The notes under the pieces: model-generated
What the model was told of the DNA's origin: nothing
The model's input: the letters and a program-made list of their open reading frames with translations, nothing else
Database searches by the model: none
DNA from: Ahrensia kielensis DSM 5890
Lineage (GTDB): Bacteria > Pseudomonadota > Alphaproteobacteria > Rhizobiales > Rhizobiaceae
Direction: 5' to 3'
Length of the DNA stretch: 64,000 bases
Assembly (NCBI RefSeq): GCF_000374465.1
Contig: NZ_KB894533.1
Span: 62,001-126,000, forward strand
Program-made: the position numbers and the translations under genes
Shown: positions 18,674 to 27,562 of the stretch, in pieces
Numbering within the stretch: the stretch's first letter is position 1
How the letters are laid out: each line of letters begins with the position of its first letter

Positions 18674-19591
18674 ATGATCGATGCATTTTTAGAAATGATG
18701 AGCGCTGAACGCGGCGCTGCTGCCAATACCTTATCATCTTATAGGCGTGATTTAGATGATGCGTCTGGTTTTTTACGCATCAACAATAATGTTAAACTTG
18801 CTCAAGCATCACAAAGCCAAATCGCGGACTATATAGGCTCGATGGAAGCTGCGGGGTTTGCCGCCTCCAGTCAGGCAAGGCGGCTTTCTGCGCTAAAACA
18901 ATATTATCTGTTCTTATATTCAGAAGGTGTGCGCGAAGACGATCCAACGGCAACGATCACAGCGCCTAAAAAAGCACGTACACTGCCAAAAACGATGAGC
19001 GAAGATGATGTTTCACGCTTGCTTGGTCAGGCGGAATTAGAGGCTCAAGCGCCGCAACGATCAAAAAAGGCTAAGGCGCGGGCTGTTCGCAATCACGCGC
19101 TGCTGGAAATGTTATACGCAACAGGTTTGCGCGTAAGCGAGCTTGTCAGTTTGCCTGTCTCTTTAATGCGCCGTCATGAGCCGTTTTTTATTGTCAAAGG
19201 TAAAGGCAATAAGGAGCGCATGGTTCCGATGTCTCAAAAAGCGATGGATGCCGTTGATTATCATTTGGAAATTCGAGACCTGAATGACAAATCAAAACAG
19301 TGTAAATGGCTTTTTCCAGCCGATAATTATGAGCAAGCGCTTGCGCGGCAGGTTTTTGCACGTGATTTAAAAGCAATAGGCGCGCGCTGCGGCTTGGTTC
19401 CTAGCCAATTGTCGCCCCATGTTCTGCGCCATGCTTTTGCAACGCATCTTTTGCAAAATGGTGCAGATTTGCGAGTGGTGCAGCAATTGCTGGGGCATTC
19501 GGATATTTCCACGACGCAAATTTATACGCATGTGCTGGATGAACGTTTGCATGCTTTGGTGAGCGAGCATCACCCTTTGGCGCAAATTTAG
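18674..19591 (+). CDS. xerD: Tyrosine recombinase XerD
   Basis: With XerC this should resolve chromosome dimers at dif during division. The 305-residue protein has an N-terminal SAM-like core-binding domain (residues 1-90). The full catalytic set is present: R153 (TGLRVSEL), K177 (GKGNKER), H249 and R252 (SPHVLRHAFATHLL), H275 (LLGHSDISTTQ) and Y284. It is a housekeeping Xer enzyme rather than a mobile-element integrase: it sits in core genes, is flanked by aroK and accA, and shows no att-like repeats nearby. No dif site was recognised in the window. Confidence 0.96.
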   Translation: MIDAFLEMMSAERGAAANTLSSYRRDLDDASGFLRINNNVKLAQASQSQIADYIGSMEAAGFAASSQARRLSALKQYYLFLYSEGVREDDPTATITAPKKARTLPKTMSEDDVSRLLGQAELEAQAPQRSKKAKARAVRNHALLEMLYATGLRVSELVSLPVSLMRRHEPFFIVKGKGNKERMVPMSQKAMDAVDYHLEIRDLNDKSKQCKWLFPADNYEQALARQVFARDLKAIGARCGLVPSQLSPHVLRHAFATHLLQNGADLRVVQQLLGHSDISTTQIYTHVLDERLHALVSEHHPLAQI

Positions 19592-19687
19592 TATGTTTTT
19601 GGGTGCATCAAGTTTGCAAAGCTTGACATTGGTGTTTGAAACCGCCACCTCACGCTACAAGAGTAAGCGTGAAAATGGCAGAGTTCT

Positions 19688-20644
19688 ATGACCAGCTATC
19701 TGGAATTTGAGAAACCTATCGCGGACCTTGAGGGTCAAATCCTCGAGCTCAAAAAGATATCCGCAAAAGAAGAAGGCGCCGTTGATACCGCCGATGAAAT
19801 CGCACGACTAGAAAAGCGTTCACAAGATGCTCTTGTCGATATTTACCGTAAGCTGACGCCTTGGCAAAAAGCACAAGTTGCGCGCCATCCTTCCCGCCCG
19901 CACGGCGTTCACTATATTGATGCGCTGTTTACTGATTTTACGCCACTTGCAGGTGACCGGAATTTTGCAGAAGACCATGCGATTCTGGCTGGTTTTGCAC
20001 GTTTTCAAGGCGAATCAGTTGCTGTGATCGTGCAGGAAAAAGGTTCTGATACGAAAACGCGCCTCAAACATAATTTTGGTATGGCGCGGCCTGAAGGCTA
20101 TCGCAAAGCGGTCCGGATCATGGATTTGGCGAACCGATTTGGAATTCCTGTTATCACACTGGTTGATACATCCGGTGCATATCCAGGAATTGGCGCAGAA
20201 GAGCGCGGCCAAGCAGAAGCTATTGCCCGTTCGACTGAAAAATGTTTGAACCTCGACGTGCCTATTATCTCCGTTATTATCGGTGAAGGCGGTTCTGGTG
20301 GTGCGATTGCTATTGCAACTGCCAATAAGGTTTTCATGCTGGAACATGCGATTTATTCGGTTATTTCGCCTGAAGCGGGGGCATCAATTCTTTGGCGTGA
20401 TTCTGCGCGGGCAAAAGATGTTGCAACGGCTATGAAAATAACCGCGCAGGATTTGCTGCAGTTCAAAGTTATTGACGGTATTATTCCTGAACCTTTGGGC
20501 GGAGCGCACCGCGATATTGATGCCGTCATGGTTGATGCAGAAAAATGCATTGCCGATGCTCTAAAAGAGTTTGAAGGCAAAGAAGGCGCTGAAATCAAGC
20601 AACAACGCCGCGAAAAATTTCTAGCCATTGGACGTAATCTTTAA
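19688..20644 (+). CDS. accA: Acetyl-CoA carboxylase carboxyltransferase subunit alpha
   Basis: The 318-residue subunit, with AccD, transfers the carboxyl group from biotin-BCCP to acetyl-CoA, making malonyl-CoA for fatty acid synthesis. Family blocks visible are FEKPIADLEGQI, RHPSRPHGVHYIDALF, HNFGMARPEGYRKAVR, LVDTSGAYPGIGAEERGQAEAIA and the oxyanion region IGEGGSGGAIAI. Length matches the usual 317-320. AGAG lies a few bases before the ATG. The gene is preceded by a TTGACA at 19623 without a clear -10. Confidence 0.97.
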   Translation: MTSYLEFEKPIADLEGQILELKKISAKEEGAVDTADEIARLEKRSQDALVDIYRKLTPWQKAQVARHPSRPHGVHYIDALFTDFTPLAGDRNFAEDHAILAGFARFQGESVAVIVQEKGSDTKTRLKHNFGMARPEGYRKAVRIMDLANRFGIPVITLVDTSGAYPGIGAEERGQAEAIARSTEKCLNLDVPIISVIIGEGGSGGAIAIATANKVFMLEHAIYSVISPEAGASILWRDSARAKDVATAMKITAQDLLQFKVIDGIIPEPLGGAHRDIDAVMVDAEKCIADALKEFEGKEGAEIKQQRREKFLAIGRNL

Positions 20645-20697
20645 ATTACAGCAATTGCTTACGTCATTTGTCGGCCTTAATGCGAAGATAGCAAGAA

Positions 20698-20731
20698 CAC
20701 TATCATTTCACATCATCGTGAAGTGATAGTG
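20698..20731. repeat. 14-bp inverted repeat between accA and the YafK-like gene
   Basis: CACTATCATTTCAC (20698-20711) and GTGAAGTGATAGTG (20718-20731) pair over 14 positions with one G-U (T-G) exception around a 6-base loop. No T-run follows on either side, so it is not a classic intrinsic terminator. It ends six bases before the putative -35 of the next gene, which also fits an operator. Confidence 0.7.
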
Positions 20732-20737
20732 GAAACC

Positions 20738-20764
20738 TTGCGGTAATAATTCGTCAACTATAAT
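20738..20764 (+). promoter_or_regulatory. Promoter for the YafK-like L,D-transpeptidase gene
   Basis: A perfect TATAAT at 20759-20764 has TTGCGG at 20738-20743, 15 bases upstream; a rhizobial-type CTTGCG reading gives 16. The predicted start near 20771 leaves a short leader before the ATG at 20794. Confidence 0.5.
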
Positions 20765-20793
20765 GGTTAGGTGCGAATTTTTGGATTTCTCTG

Positions 20794-21840
20794 ATGAACT
20801 TACGACGTTTTTCTATAGCTTTGGGATTGGCGAGCGCTCTTGCCCTTGCTGGATGTAATTCCAGCGATGTGCTGGATGTTGCCCGTAAAGCTAACCAGCC
20901 ATTGCCTCAGGATGTAGTGCGCAAGATGAAAGCGCAAGGGATGACGAAATCATCACCTGTCATGATGCGTATCTTCAAAGAAGAAGGTGTTCTTGAGGTT
21001 TGGAAACAGAAAGATACCGGTCGCTACGGCCTGGTTAAATCTTATGAGATTTGCAAATATTCCGGTGTTAAAGGCCCTAAAATAAAAGAAGGAGACCGGC
21101 AGGCTCCTGAAGGGTTTTACATGGTCAATCGCGGCCTAATGAACCCAAATTCCGATTATTATCTCTCTTTCAATTTAGGCTATCCAAACCGATTTGACCG
21201 TTCGCTTGGTCGAACAGGCTCAAACTTGATGGTGCACGGCGATTGCTCGTCTGCTGGTTGCTATGCAATGACGGACGAAAATGTTGCTGAAATTTATGGT
21301 TTTGCACGTGACGCATTGGCTGGCGGGCAAGAGGCTTTTCAGGTTCAAGCCTTTCCGTTTCGTATGACAGCTGAAAACATGGTGAAGCACCGTGATAGCG
21401 AGCATTTTGAATATTGGTCGATGCTCAAAAAAGGCTATGACCATTTTGAACTAACACAATTGCCGCCAAAGGTGGACGTGTGTAACCGTCGCTATGTCTT
21501 CAACCAATCAGCAGTTGAGGGTAGTTTTAACGCTAGTGCAGCGTGCCCGAAAATGGAAATGCCATACAAGTTAGAAGTGGCCTATACCAAATTTGAAAAC
21601 AATTACGCGGTTGAGTTTGAAAAGCTGTTGGCAAAGCATGAAGGGCGCAAGCCTGGTCCCGTTTCTTTAAAACCGCTTCCAACTCCTCCTGCACCTGTTG
21701 CCATGCCCGTGGAAAAGCTGCCTGAAGAAGCGGCCGTAGCGCCTGCCAATGTTATTGCGACAGCGTCATCATCTGGGGCTGCTGCGACGACAGCTGAAAC
21801 GACGCTTGTCGAAAGCTCAGTGCAAGAAGTATCCAATTAA
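20794..21840 (+). CDS. YafK-type L,D-transpeptidase domain lipoprotein
   Basis: The 348-residue protein has a lipoprotein signal with lipobox LAGC (lipidated C21). Its YkuD-like domain carries the active-site signature VHGDCSSAGCYAM (H148, nucleophile C156), the YafK variant with a short spacer between His and Cys. YafK/DpaA-type enzymes can trim lipoprotein or meso-DAP links to peptidoglycan rather than make 3-3 crosslinks, so transpeptidase versus hydrolase action is open. The C-terminal ~60 residues are a P/A/V-rich low-complexity tail. tusA follows after one base. Confidence 0.85.
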   Translation: MNLRRFSIALGLASALALAGCNSSDVLDVARKANQPLPQDVVRKMKAQGMTKSSPVMMRIFKEEGVLEVWKQKDTGRYGLVKSYEICKYSGVKGPKIKEGDRQAPEGFYMVNRGLMNPNSDYYLSFNLGYPNRFDRSLGRTGSNLMVHGDCSSAGCYAMTDENVAEIYGFARDALAGGQEAFQVQAFPFRMTAENMVKHRDSEHFEYWSMLKKGYDHFELTQLPPKVDVCNRRYVFNQSAVEGSFNASAACPKMEMPYKLEVAYTKFENNYAVEFEKLLAKHEGRKPGPVSLKPLPTPPAPVAMPVEKLPEEAAVAPANVIATASSSGAAATTAETTLVESSVQEVSN

Positions 21841-21841
21841 T

Positions 21842-22087
21842 ATGGCTGAAATATACGATCTGCGTGGTTTGAACTGTCCGTTACCGGTTTTAAAAACACA
21901 GAAGCGTATGCGCGATATGCTTGCTGGTGAAGAGCTTTGGATTGAAACCTCTGATCCGCTTGCCGTTATCGATATTCCCAATTTTGTGCGCGAACGCGGC
22001 CACGCTCTGATTAAATCAGAAGCCGTTGAAGGTGGTGGGCATCGCTTTCTTCTTAAGAAGGACGCTGGTTCGGAACAGGAACTGTAA
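21842..22087 (+). CDS. TusA-family sulfur carrier protein
   Basis: An 81-residue protein with the TusA fold and signature LRGLNCPLPVLK; C12 is the persulfide cysteine. Family members relay sulfur for tRNA thiolation or other thio-cofactors. The ATG at 21842 is one base after the stop of the YafK-like gene, so expression is probably coupled; longer upstream starts run inside that gene. Its 3' 35 bases overlap the convergent D,D-carboxypeptidase gene. Without TusBCDE nearby the partner is unknown. Confidence 0.92.
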   Translation: MAEIYDLRGLNCPLPVLKTQKRMRDMLAGEELWIETSDPLAVIDIPNFVRERGHALIKSEAVEGGGHRFLLKKDAGSEQEL

Positions 22088-23228
22088 AGCCGGGCCGCAG
22101 ACCGAATTGTTCTTTATCGCCATCTTCTAAAAGTGTTGGCCGTACTGGTTTTTCAGACGGTACCGGATAGGCTTGAACAAATTGACCATTGAGCATGACA
22201 GCCGATTTGGAAACACCATCTGCGCCGCCAAGGCCTGTTTTTAACGCTTTTGGTGCGCGTGTCAGTGGTTTTATTGCTGGCGTATTAAAGGTGATATATC
22301 CTTCAATTTGCCGGCCATCCCAGCGCGAGGCCCGTGCTTCATCTGTGCAAACCGTAGAGCGCATATTGGCGACTTGATCTGAAACATTTGCAGGGCGTGG
22401 CAATTCAAGCAGTGTTGGCGCTGCAAGATTAGGGTTGGCAAAGCCTTTTTCCATAAGTCTTACAGCTTCTTCTGCGCGCTCTTTTTGTGAGACTGCACCT
22501 AAAACCACAGCGATCATAGTTTGGCCGTTACGGGTTGCTGATGCGACAAGATTAAAGCCGGATGCACAAACAAAGCCTGTTTTCATGCCGTCTGCACCCG
22601 CATAGCGGCCAATCAGCAAATTGTAAGTCGAGGTCACTTTTCCGCCCGTGCTGATTGCTTCTGCTGCGAAGATGGGATCGTAGGCTGGAAAATCACGGCG
22701 TATGGCTGTTGCTAAAATGCCCAAGTCACGCGCTGTTGTGTATTGGCTGTCATCATGCAAGCCGTTTGGATTGGCGAAATGGGTGTCGATCATACCAAGG
22801 CGTTTTGCCTCTGCATTCATGCGCGCAACAAATTCAGGCTCAGTGCCAGAAACCGCTTCGCCAAGTGCTACAGCAACATCATTGGCTGATTTGACGATGA
22901 GCATTTCAAGAGCGTTCTCGACGGTCATCACAGAGCCAACTTTATAGCCCATGCGGCTTGGCGGATTGTTCGCAGCATTCGTCGATATACGCACTGGCGC
23001 TGATGTTGTTAGGCGGCCAGCTTCAATCTCTTTGAAAGTGACATAGGCAGTCATCAGCTTGGTAAGGGATGCTGGGTTCCAGCGTTCAAAAGCGCGGTTG
23101 GCTTCCAGTACACGGCCTGATTTCATCTCGATTAAAATCGATGGTCCGGCAAGTGCGATGTGTGTGGGAACAATGATCGCAGCAATGAGCGATAGAGTAA
23201 GCCATACTGATTTAATCGTGCGGGCCAT
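22053..23228 (-). CDS. D-alanyl-D-alanine carboxypeptidase (PBP5/6 class)
   Basis: A periplasmic serine DD-carboxypeptidase that trims the terminal D-Ala of peptidoglycan pentapeptides, creating the tetrapeptides used by L,D-transpeptidases. Signal peptide about residues 1-27. The penicillin-binding motifs are SLTK (S54-K57), SAN in KSANDVAVALGE, and KTG in GMKTGFVCASG. The ATG at 23228 follows AAGGAG; the frame opens further upstream to 23267 but without a ribosome binding site. 391 residues. It overlaps tusA tail to tail by 35 bases. Confidence 0.95.
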   Translation of the reverse strand: MARTIKSVWLTLSLIAAIIVPTHIALAGPSILIEMKSGRVLEANRAFERWNPASLTKLMTAYVTFKEIEAGRLTTSAPVRISTNAANNPPSRMGYKVGSVMTVENALEMLIVKSANDVAVALGEAVSGTEPEFVARMNAEAKRLGMIDTHFANPNGLHDDSQYTTARDLGILATAIRRDFPAYDPIFAAEAISTGGKVTSTYNLLIGRYAGADGMKTGFVCASGFNLVASATRNGQTMIAVVLGAVSQKERAEEAVRLMEKGFANPNLAAPTLLELPRPANVSDQVANMRSTVCTDEARASRWDGRQIEGYITFNTPAIKPLTRAPKALKTGLGGADGVSKSAVMLNGQFVQAYPVPSEKPVRPTLLEDGDKEQFGLRPGFTVPVPNQRPS

Positions 23229-23372
23229 GAAATCTCCTTTGTCGTGCTTGTTTAGTAGAGGCTGCATCCGGTTTCAAACAATTAAGGCCGATTTTGTCGA
23301 TTAATTGCTTGATGTGGCAGCTTTGCCGCGCCATCTATGGAGGACCAAATCCACTCAAGTTGAGGCGACATC

Positions 23373-24536
23373 ATGGCAGTTTTAAATAGGGCAGCGGAAA
23401 TGCAGGCAGAAGTTGCTGGGTGGCGCAAGCATTTGCACCAAAACCCAGAATTGATGTTTGATGTGCACCAGACCGCAGCTTTCGTTGAAGAAAAACTGCG
23501 CGAGTTTGGCTGCGATGAAGTTGTCACAGGGCTTGGCCGCACGGGTGTGTGTGCTGTTATCAAAGGCAATCGGGGTGACGGCGAAACGCTTGGCCTGCGC
23601 TCGGATATGGATGCGCTGCCCATCAAAGAGGCAACTGGCAAAGCTTATGCTTCTAAAACAGATGGCAAAATGCATGCATGTGGCCATGATGGGCACACGG
23701 CAATGCTGCTTGGCGCTGCAAAATATTTGAGTGAAACGCGTAATTTTTCTGGAACAATTGTCGTCATTTTCCAACCGGCTGAAGAAGGCGGTGGCGGCGG
23801 TAATGAAATGGTCAAAGACGGCATGATGGAGCGGTTTGGCATCGACCGCGTATACGGCATGCATAATATGCCTAATGTACCTGTTGGCGAATTCACTATA
23901 CGCAAAGGCGGTTTTTTCGCCGCGACAGATGAATTTAACATCACATTAAAAGGCAAGGGCGGTCATGCTGCTATGCCGCATGGTACGATTGACCCGATTG
24001 TTACGGGTGCAGCGCTGGTTCAGTCTTTGCAGAGCATTGCATCGCGCAATGTAGATCCGCTTGAATCTATCGTGGTTTCAGTCACCAAGTTTCATGCTGG
24101 GGACGCCCATAATGTTATTCCGAATGAAACAAAACTTGGCGGCACGATCAGGACACTTAACAGCGACATACGTGCGTTTGGTGAAAAGCGTTTGCGGGAA
24201 ATTACGAAATCTGTTGCCGATACCTATGGCTGTGAAGTCCACCTAGAATTCCGCCGCGGCTATCCGGTAACGGTTAATCATGACGTTGAAACTGAGATTG
24301 CGACACAAGCTGCAAGTGCTGTTGTTGGTGCGAGTAACATTGATACCGACACGCCTCCGTTGATGGGCGGCGAAGATTTCTCCTATATGTTGGAAGCGCG
24401 GCCAGGGGCGATGATTTTGATTGGCAATGGTGAAAGCGCAGGTTTGCATCATCCCAAATATGACTTTAATGACGAAGTCATACCTTATGGCATCAGCTAT
24501 TGGGCGCAGATTGCAGAGCAAAATCCAGTACGTTGA
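23373..24536 (+). CDS. M20 family amidohydrolase (hippurate hydrolase / aminoacylase type)
   Basis: The 387-residue metallohydrolase of the M20D group cleaves N-acyl amino acids or similar amides in the cytosol. It has the metal-binding segments HACGHDGHTAMLLG and QPAEEGGGGG, the dimerisation-domain KGKGGHAAMPH, and the C-terminal MGGEDFSYM. The N-terminal WRKHLHQNPEL is the usual family opening. The acyl group cannot be read from sequence. It is followed after 33 bases by tRNA-Arg. Confidence 0.93.
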   Translation: MAVLNRAAEMQAEVAGWRKHLHQNPELMFDVHQTAAFVEEKLREFGCDEVVTGLGRTGVCAVIKGNRGDGETLGLRSDMDALPIKEATGKAYASKTDGKMHACGHDGHTAMLLGAAKYLSETRNFSGTIVVIFQPAEEGGGGGNEMVKDGMMERFGIDRVYGMHNMPNVPVGEFTIRKGGFFAATDEFNITLKGKGGHAAMPHGTIDPIVTGAALVQSLQSIASRNVDPLESIVVSVTKFHAGDAHNVIPNETKLGGTIRTLNSDIRAFGEKRLREITKSVADTYGCEVHLEFRRGYPVTVNHDVETEIATQAASAVVGASNIDTDTPPLMGGEDFSYMLEARPGAMILIGNGESAGLHHPKYDFNDEVIPYGISYWAQIAEQNPVR

Positions 24537-24569
24537 TCGGCAGCTGATTTTCGCATATTAGCACCGTGT

Positions 24570-24646
24570 GGTCCCGTAGCTCAGTTGGATAGAGCATCAG
24601 ATTCCTAATCTGAGGGTCGCTGGTTCAATTCCAGCCGGGATCACCA
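24570..24646 (+). tRNA. tRNA-Arg (anticodon CCU)
   Basis: The 7-bp acceptor stem GGTCCCG / CGGGATC (one G-U), D-arm GCTC/GAGC, anticodon stem TCAGA/TCTGA with loop TTCCTAA (anticodon CCT) and T-arm GCTGG-TTCAATT-CCAGC are all present. An encoded CCA tail ends at 24646. It reads AGG codons. Such tRNAs are frequent integration sites, but no integrase or repeat of the 3' end is seen nearby. Confidence 0.97.
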
Positions 24647-24686
24647 AGCCCGTTTTTAACCGAAAGAATGTTTGTGAGCTCACTCA

Positions 24687-26057
24687 CTAAGTGCTCAGGA
24701 ATTTTTTCACCATTTGGTATAGTCCTGTACTGTTTGACCCTTTCACCAAGACGGCATCGCCCGCCCGTGTTTCATCGCGCAAGACCGTTAGTAAGTCCTG
24801 AGGACCATCAAGATGTGTGTGGCTTGCTAATCCACATACTTGGTCGAAGCCTTCGCCAAGCGTATAGACATGGTCCAAGCCAAGGCTTTTAACGTGCTCG
24901 ATCAAACTGTCATGTTCTGATACGGCCATATCTCCGAGCTCCGCCATATTGCCAAGAACGGCTATGCGGCGTCCCTGTGCTGGCAGGCTTTGCAGATGGA
25001 CTAATGAGGCGCGCATGGAGGCTGGATTGGCATTATAGGAATGATCTAAAAGCGTAAAATGTCCCCCTTGCGTTGGAACTTGATGTACTGATCCGCGCCC
25101 TCTGGCCACATCAAAATCCGCAAATTTATCAGCCAGATTTTCCATGGTTACACCAAGCGAAAGATGAACGGCACATATCGCAAGAAAGTTCTCAAGCATA
25201 TGGAGGCCATGTTGAAGGCAGTTTTCCAGCCGTAAAACATGATCGCCAATTGCAATTTCAGCAACGGCTTTGCTTGTATCAAGGCTAAGTAAGCGGACGT
25301 GATCTTCTGCTCGGCGACCGTAATATAAGATTTCTAGGCCGCGATCACGCGCCGACTTTTCTAAATAAGCCCGCTCATTCATGTCACTGTTCAATACAAC
25401 GCATTTGCCCGCTGCCATTCCTTCGAAAATTCTCGCCTTTCGCTGCGCAATCGTGCTTAAGTTTGAATGGTACATTAAATGCGCAAGGTGAATATTGGTG
25501 AAAACAGCAATGTCCGGTTTTGCTAGAGCGGTGTTTAGTCTCATTTTCCCGATAGCCAATTCAAGAATGACAAATTGGTCTTTTGACGAAACGCAAGCTA
25601 AATTCCACGCAATGCCGGGTGCCATATTCGCCCCTTCGCGTGTTCCATAAACGGGGCCAATCGCACTAAGCGCATGCTGCGTCATTGCCGTGGTCGAGGT
25701 TTTTCCCACGCTGCCTGTAATCGCGATAACGGGTGATTTAATCATGCGCCGTGCTTCGTGCGCGAGGCTGAACAAGGCTTCTGTCTGGTCCGTGACCTTA
25801 AGGATCGCATCTGCATTTAAATTTGAAGGTGCGTCGCCCTGAATAATCGCCAAGCGCGGTTTTATATCGTTGCGCGTTAAAGTGGCTGTGGGAATGCCAA
25901 ATTCAGAGTTTTCGGGCCTTACAAAAACAATATCTCCTGGGCGGTAAGTCGGAAGATATTTGGACGCGCCTGACACAAACAGATCTTTTTCGCCATGCTG
26001 TATCCAAGCACAATCGCCCACGATCCGCGCGACGTCCTGCAATGTCCAATCAGCCAT
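24687..26057 (-). CDS. MurF-like Mur ligase family protein (probable paralogue)
   Basis: A 456-residue Mur ligase with the ATP-binding ITGSVGKTST (about residues 113-122 of this start), the central ILELAIGKMRLN in place of the usual EMG motif, LDHSYNANPASMRASL and VLVKGSNSTGLYQMVKKF. These match MurF, which adds D-Ala-D-Ala to UDP-MurNAc-tripeptide. But NMAPGIAWNLA replaces the usual NNEIGVP segment, and the gene is isolated from a dcw cluster. ATG 26057 is chosen because AAAGG is correctly spaced; ATG 26066 is too close to it. Either a diverged MurF or a paralogue with another substrate. Confidence 0.75.
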   Translation of the reverse strand: MADWTLQDVARIVGDCAWIQHGEKDLFVSGASKYLPTYRPGDIVFVRPENSEFGIPTATLTRNDIKPRLAIIQGDAPSNLNADAILKVTDQTEALFSLAHEARRMIKSPVIAITGSVGKTSTTAMTQHALSAIGPVYGTREGANMAPGIAWNLACVSSKDQFVILELAIGKMRLNTALAKPDIAVFTNIHLAHLMYHSNLSTIAQRKARIFEGMAAGKCVVLNSDMNERAYLEKSARDRGLEILYYGRRAEDHVRLLSLDTSKAVAEIAIGDHVLRLENCLQHGLHMLENFLAICAVHLSLGVTMENLADKFADFDVARGRGSVHQVPTQGGHFTLLDHSYNANPASMRASLVHLQSLPAQGRRIAVLGNMAELGDMAVSEHDSLIEHVKSLGLDHVYTLGEGFDQVCGLASHTHLDGPQDLLTVLRDETRAGDAVLVKGSNSTGLYQMVKKFLST

Positions 26058-26177
26058 TTCTAACATCCTTTCGGCGATGATATCTCCGAGTGTGCAGTGT
26101 TAGTCTTTACAAATAACTTCATTTTTCGCTTCAAAGTCAATCTATTGAGGCGGAGTGAGGGGCTTTGGTACGTTGCT

Positions 26178-26206
26178 CTCATGCTGGAGGGATGCCCCAG
26201 CATGAG
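26178..26206 (-). terminator. Possible terminator hairpin of the CurA-like gene
   Basis: A perfect 10-bp stem CTCATGCTGG / CCAGCATGAG encloses a 9-base loop just after the stop of the reductase gene on the minus strand. There is no T-run on that strand (AGCAACG follows), so termination may need other factors. Confidence 0.45.
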
Positions 26207-26221
26207 TTTGAATGGCTAAAT

Positions 26222-27253
26222 TTAATTAGCAATCTTAATGACGCGTTTGCCGAAAGCCTCACCGCGCAAAAGACCAATAAATGCGGATGGTGCCTGCTCC
26301 AAACCATCGATCATTTCTTCGCGGTATTTGATTTTTCCTTCTTTAACCCAGCCCGTCATCTGTTTTGAGAATTCTGGATATAGGTGTCCAAAATCATCAA
26401 AGACAATAAAGCCGCGCATTGTAATGCGTTTGCGCAAAATTTGGCCCATGAGATAGTTCATACGATCTGGACCATCAGGCAGTGAAGTCGCATTATATTG
26501 GGAAATTAGACCGCAAAGTGGAATACGTGCACGTGTGTTGAGTAGTGGCAGCACGGCGTCGAAAACGTCACCGCCAACATTCTCAAAATAGATGTCGATG
26601 CCGTCTGGTACGGCCTGCTTTAGATCATCGGCAAAGCTTGATGCTTTGTAATCAATACAAGCATCAAAGCCGAGCGTGTCTGTTACATAGCTGCACTTTT
26701 CAGAACCGCCGGCAATGCCCACAACGCGCAAGCCGAGAATTTTTCCGATCTGACCAACGGTCGCCCCCACAGGGCCGCTTGCGCCAGCGACAACGAGTGT
26801 TTCACCAGCTTTAGGCGTGCCGATCTGTGTTAATCCAGCCCAAGCGGTGATGCCTGGCATGCCCAATACGCCAAGTGCCCAAGATGGGTTTTGTGGGTCT
26901 TTTCCCATGTTGATCACGCCAGTGCCATCGGAAAGCGCATAGTCTTGCCAGCCGCCGAAAGCGACGACCCAGTCACCTTCAGAATAAGCTTCAATGTTAG
27001 AGCTGACGACTTGTGCGACTGTGCCGCCGACCATGACGCCGCCAATCTCTACCGGTGCTGCATAGGATGGTGCATCGCTCATGCGTCCGCGCATATAAGG
27101 GTCGAGCGATAAAAATACGTTACGTAGCAACATCTGATTTTTTGCAGGGGTAGGGATCTCAGACGTCTCAAGGCGTAATGTGTCTTCGTTAGGCTCACCT
27201 TTGGGTCTGTTTGCTAAAACATAACGGCGGTTGATGGTGTTGGATTGGGTCAC
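26222..27253 (-). CDS. Zinc-independent NADP-dependent oxidoreductase (CurA / LTB4 dehydrogenase family)
   Basis: The 343-residue medium-chain reductase has the family N-terminus RRYVLANRPKGEP and the fold marker LSLDPYMRGRM. The Rossmann region includes VVAGASGPVGATVGQIGKILG, which binds NADPH, and the following DACIDYKASS. It lacks the zinc ligands of alcohol dehydrogenases. Members reduce alpha,beta-unsaturated ketones or aldehydes; the physiological substrate is unknown. Divergent from the DctB-like kinase, with a 309-base intergenic region. Confidence 0.92.
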   Translation of the reverse strand: MTQSNTINRRYVLANRPKGEPNEDTLRLETSEIPTPAKNQMLLRNVFLSLDPYMRGRMSDAPSYAAPVEIGGVMVGGTVAQVVSSNIEAYSEGDWVVAFGGWQDYALSDGTGVINMGKDPQNPSWALGVLGMPGITAWAGLTQIGTPKAGETLVVAGASGPVGATVGQIGKILGLRVVGIAGGSEKCSYVTDTLGFDACIDYKASSFADDLKQAVPDGIDIYFENVGGDVFDAVLPLLNTRARIPLCGLISQYNATSLPDGPDRMNYLMGQILRKRITMRGFIVFDDFGHLYPEFSKQMTGWVKEGKIKYREEMIDGLEQAPSAFIGLLRGEAFGKRVIKIAN

Positions 27254-27562
27254 TTAAAGTATCTTTCTTTTACTGGCTGTATTTCTGGATTTTTGCAATA
27301 CAGCGCAGGGGATGGGATTTTGCTTATTATTGTTGTTGTTTTATGTGTTGCAATTACCCGTAATAGATAGGAACGGCGGGTAAAATGTCCAACCATGTTC
27401 AATGATTTTTTTGATTGTTAAAACAGTCCGTGACGTCTGCTATCTCGCCTTTAGTCTGCGGAAAACCGCAGGGATTGTTATCGCAGATAAGAGCGCCTGT
27501 GTTTACATGGCCATCAAAATACTCACTTACTGTCTTTCACGAAGATCAGTAATAGGTGAGAT
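27254..27562. other. 309-base divergent intergenic region (curA-like / dctB-like)
   Basis: No gene is visible on either strand. It holds the dyad CTGCGG-AAAA-CCGCAG (27456-27471) and a small palindrome TTATCGCAGATAA (27478-27490), both nearer the kinase gene. No convincing -35/-10 or -24/-12 pair was found by eye for either gene. Confidence 0.6.
27456..27471. promoter_or_regulatory. Dyad upstream of dctB-like gene, candidate regulator site
   Basis: CTGCGG (27456-27461) and CCGCAG (27466-27471) flank AAAA. The core TGCGGAAAACCGCA matches the dyad at 30635-30652, which lies between the regulator and the TRAP genes. It sits about 92 bases before the kinase start. A regulator-binding role is inference. 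Confidence 0.55.

Noticed and set aside
18674-19591. Tyrosine recombinase as a phage integrase
   Set aside because: The sequence is a housekeeping XerD with complete catalytic residues in a conserved core locus.
24570-24686. tRNA-Arg as a possible integration site for a mobile element
   Set aside because: No integrase, no direct repeat of the tRNA 3' end and no foreign-looking genes; both flanks are core genes.
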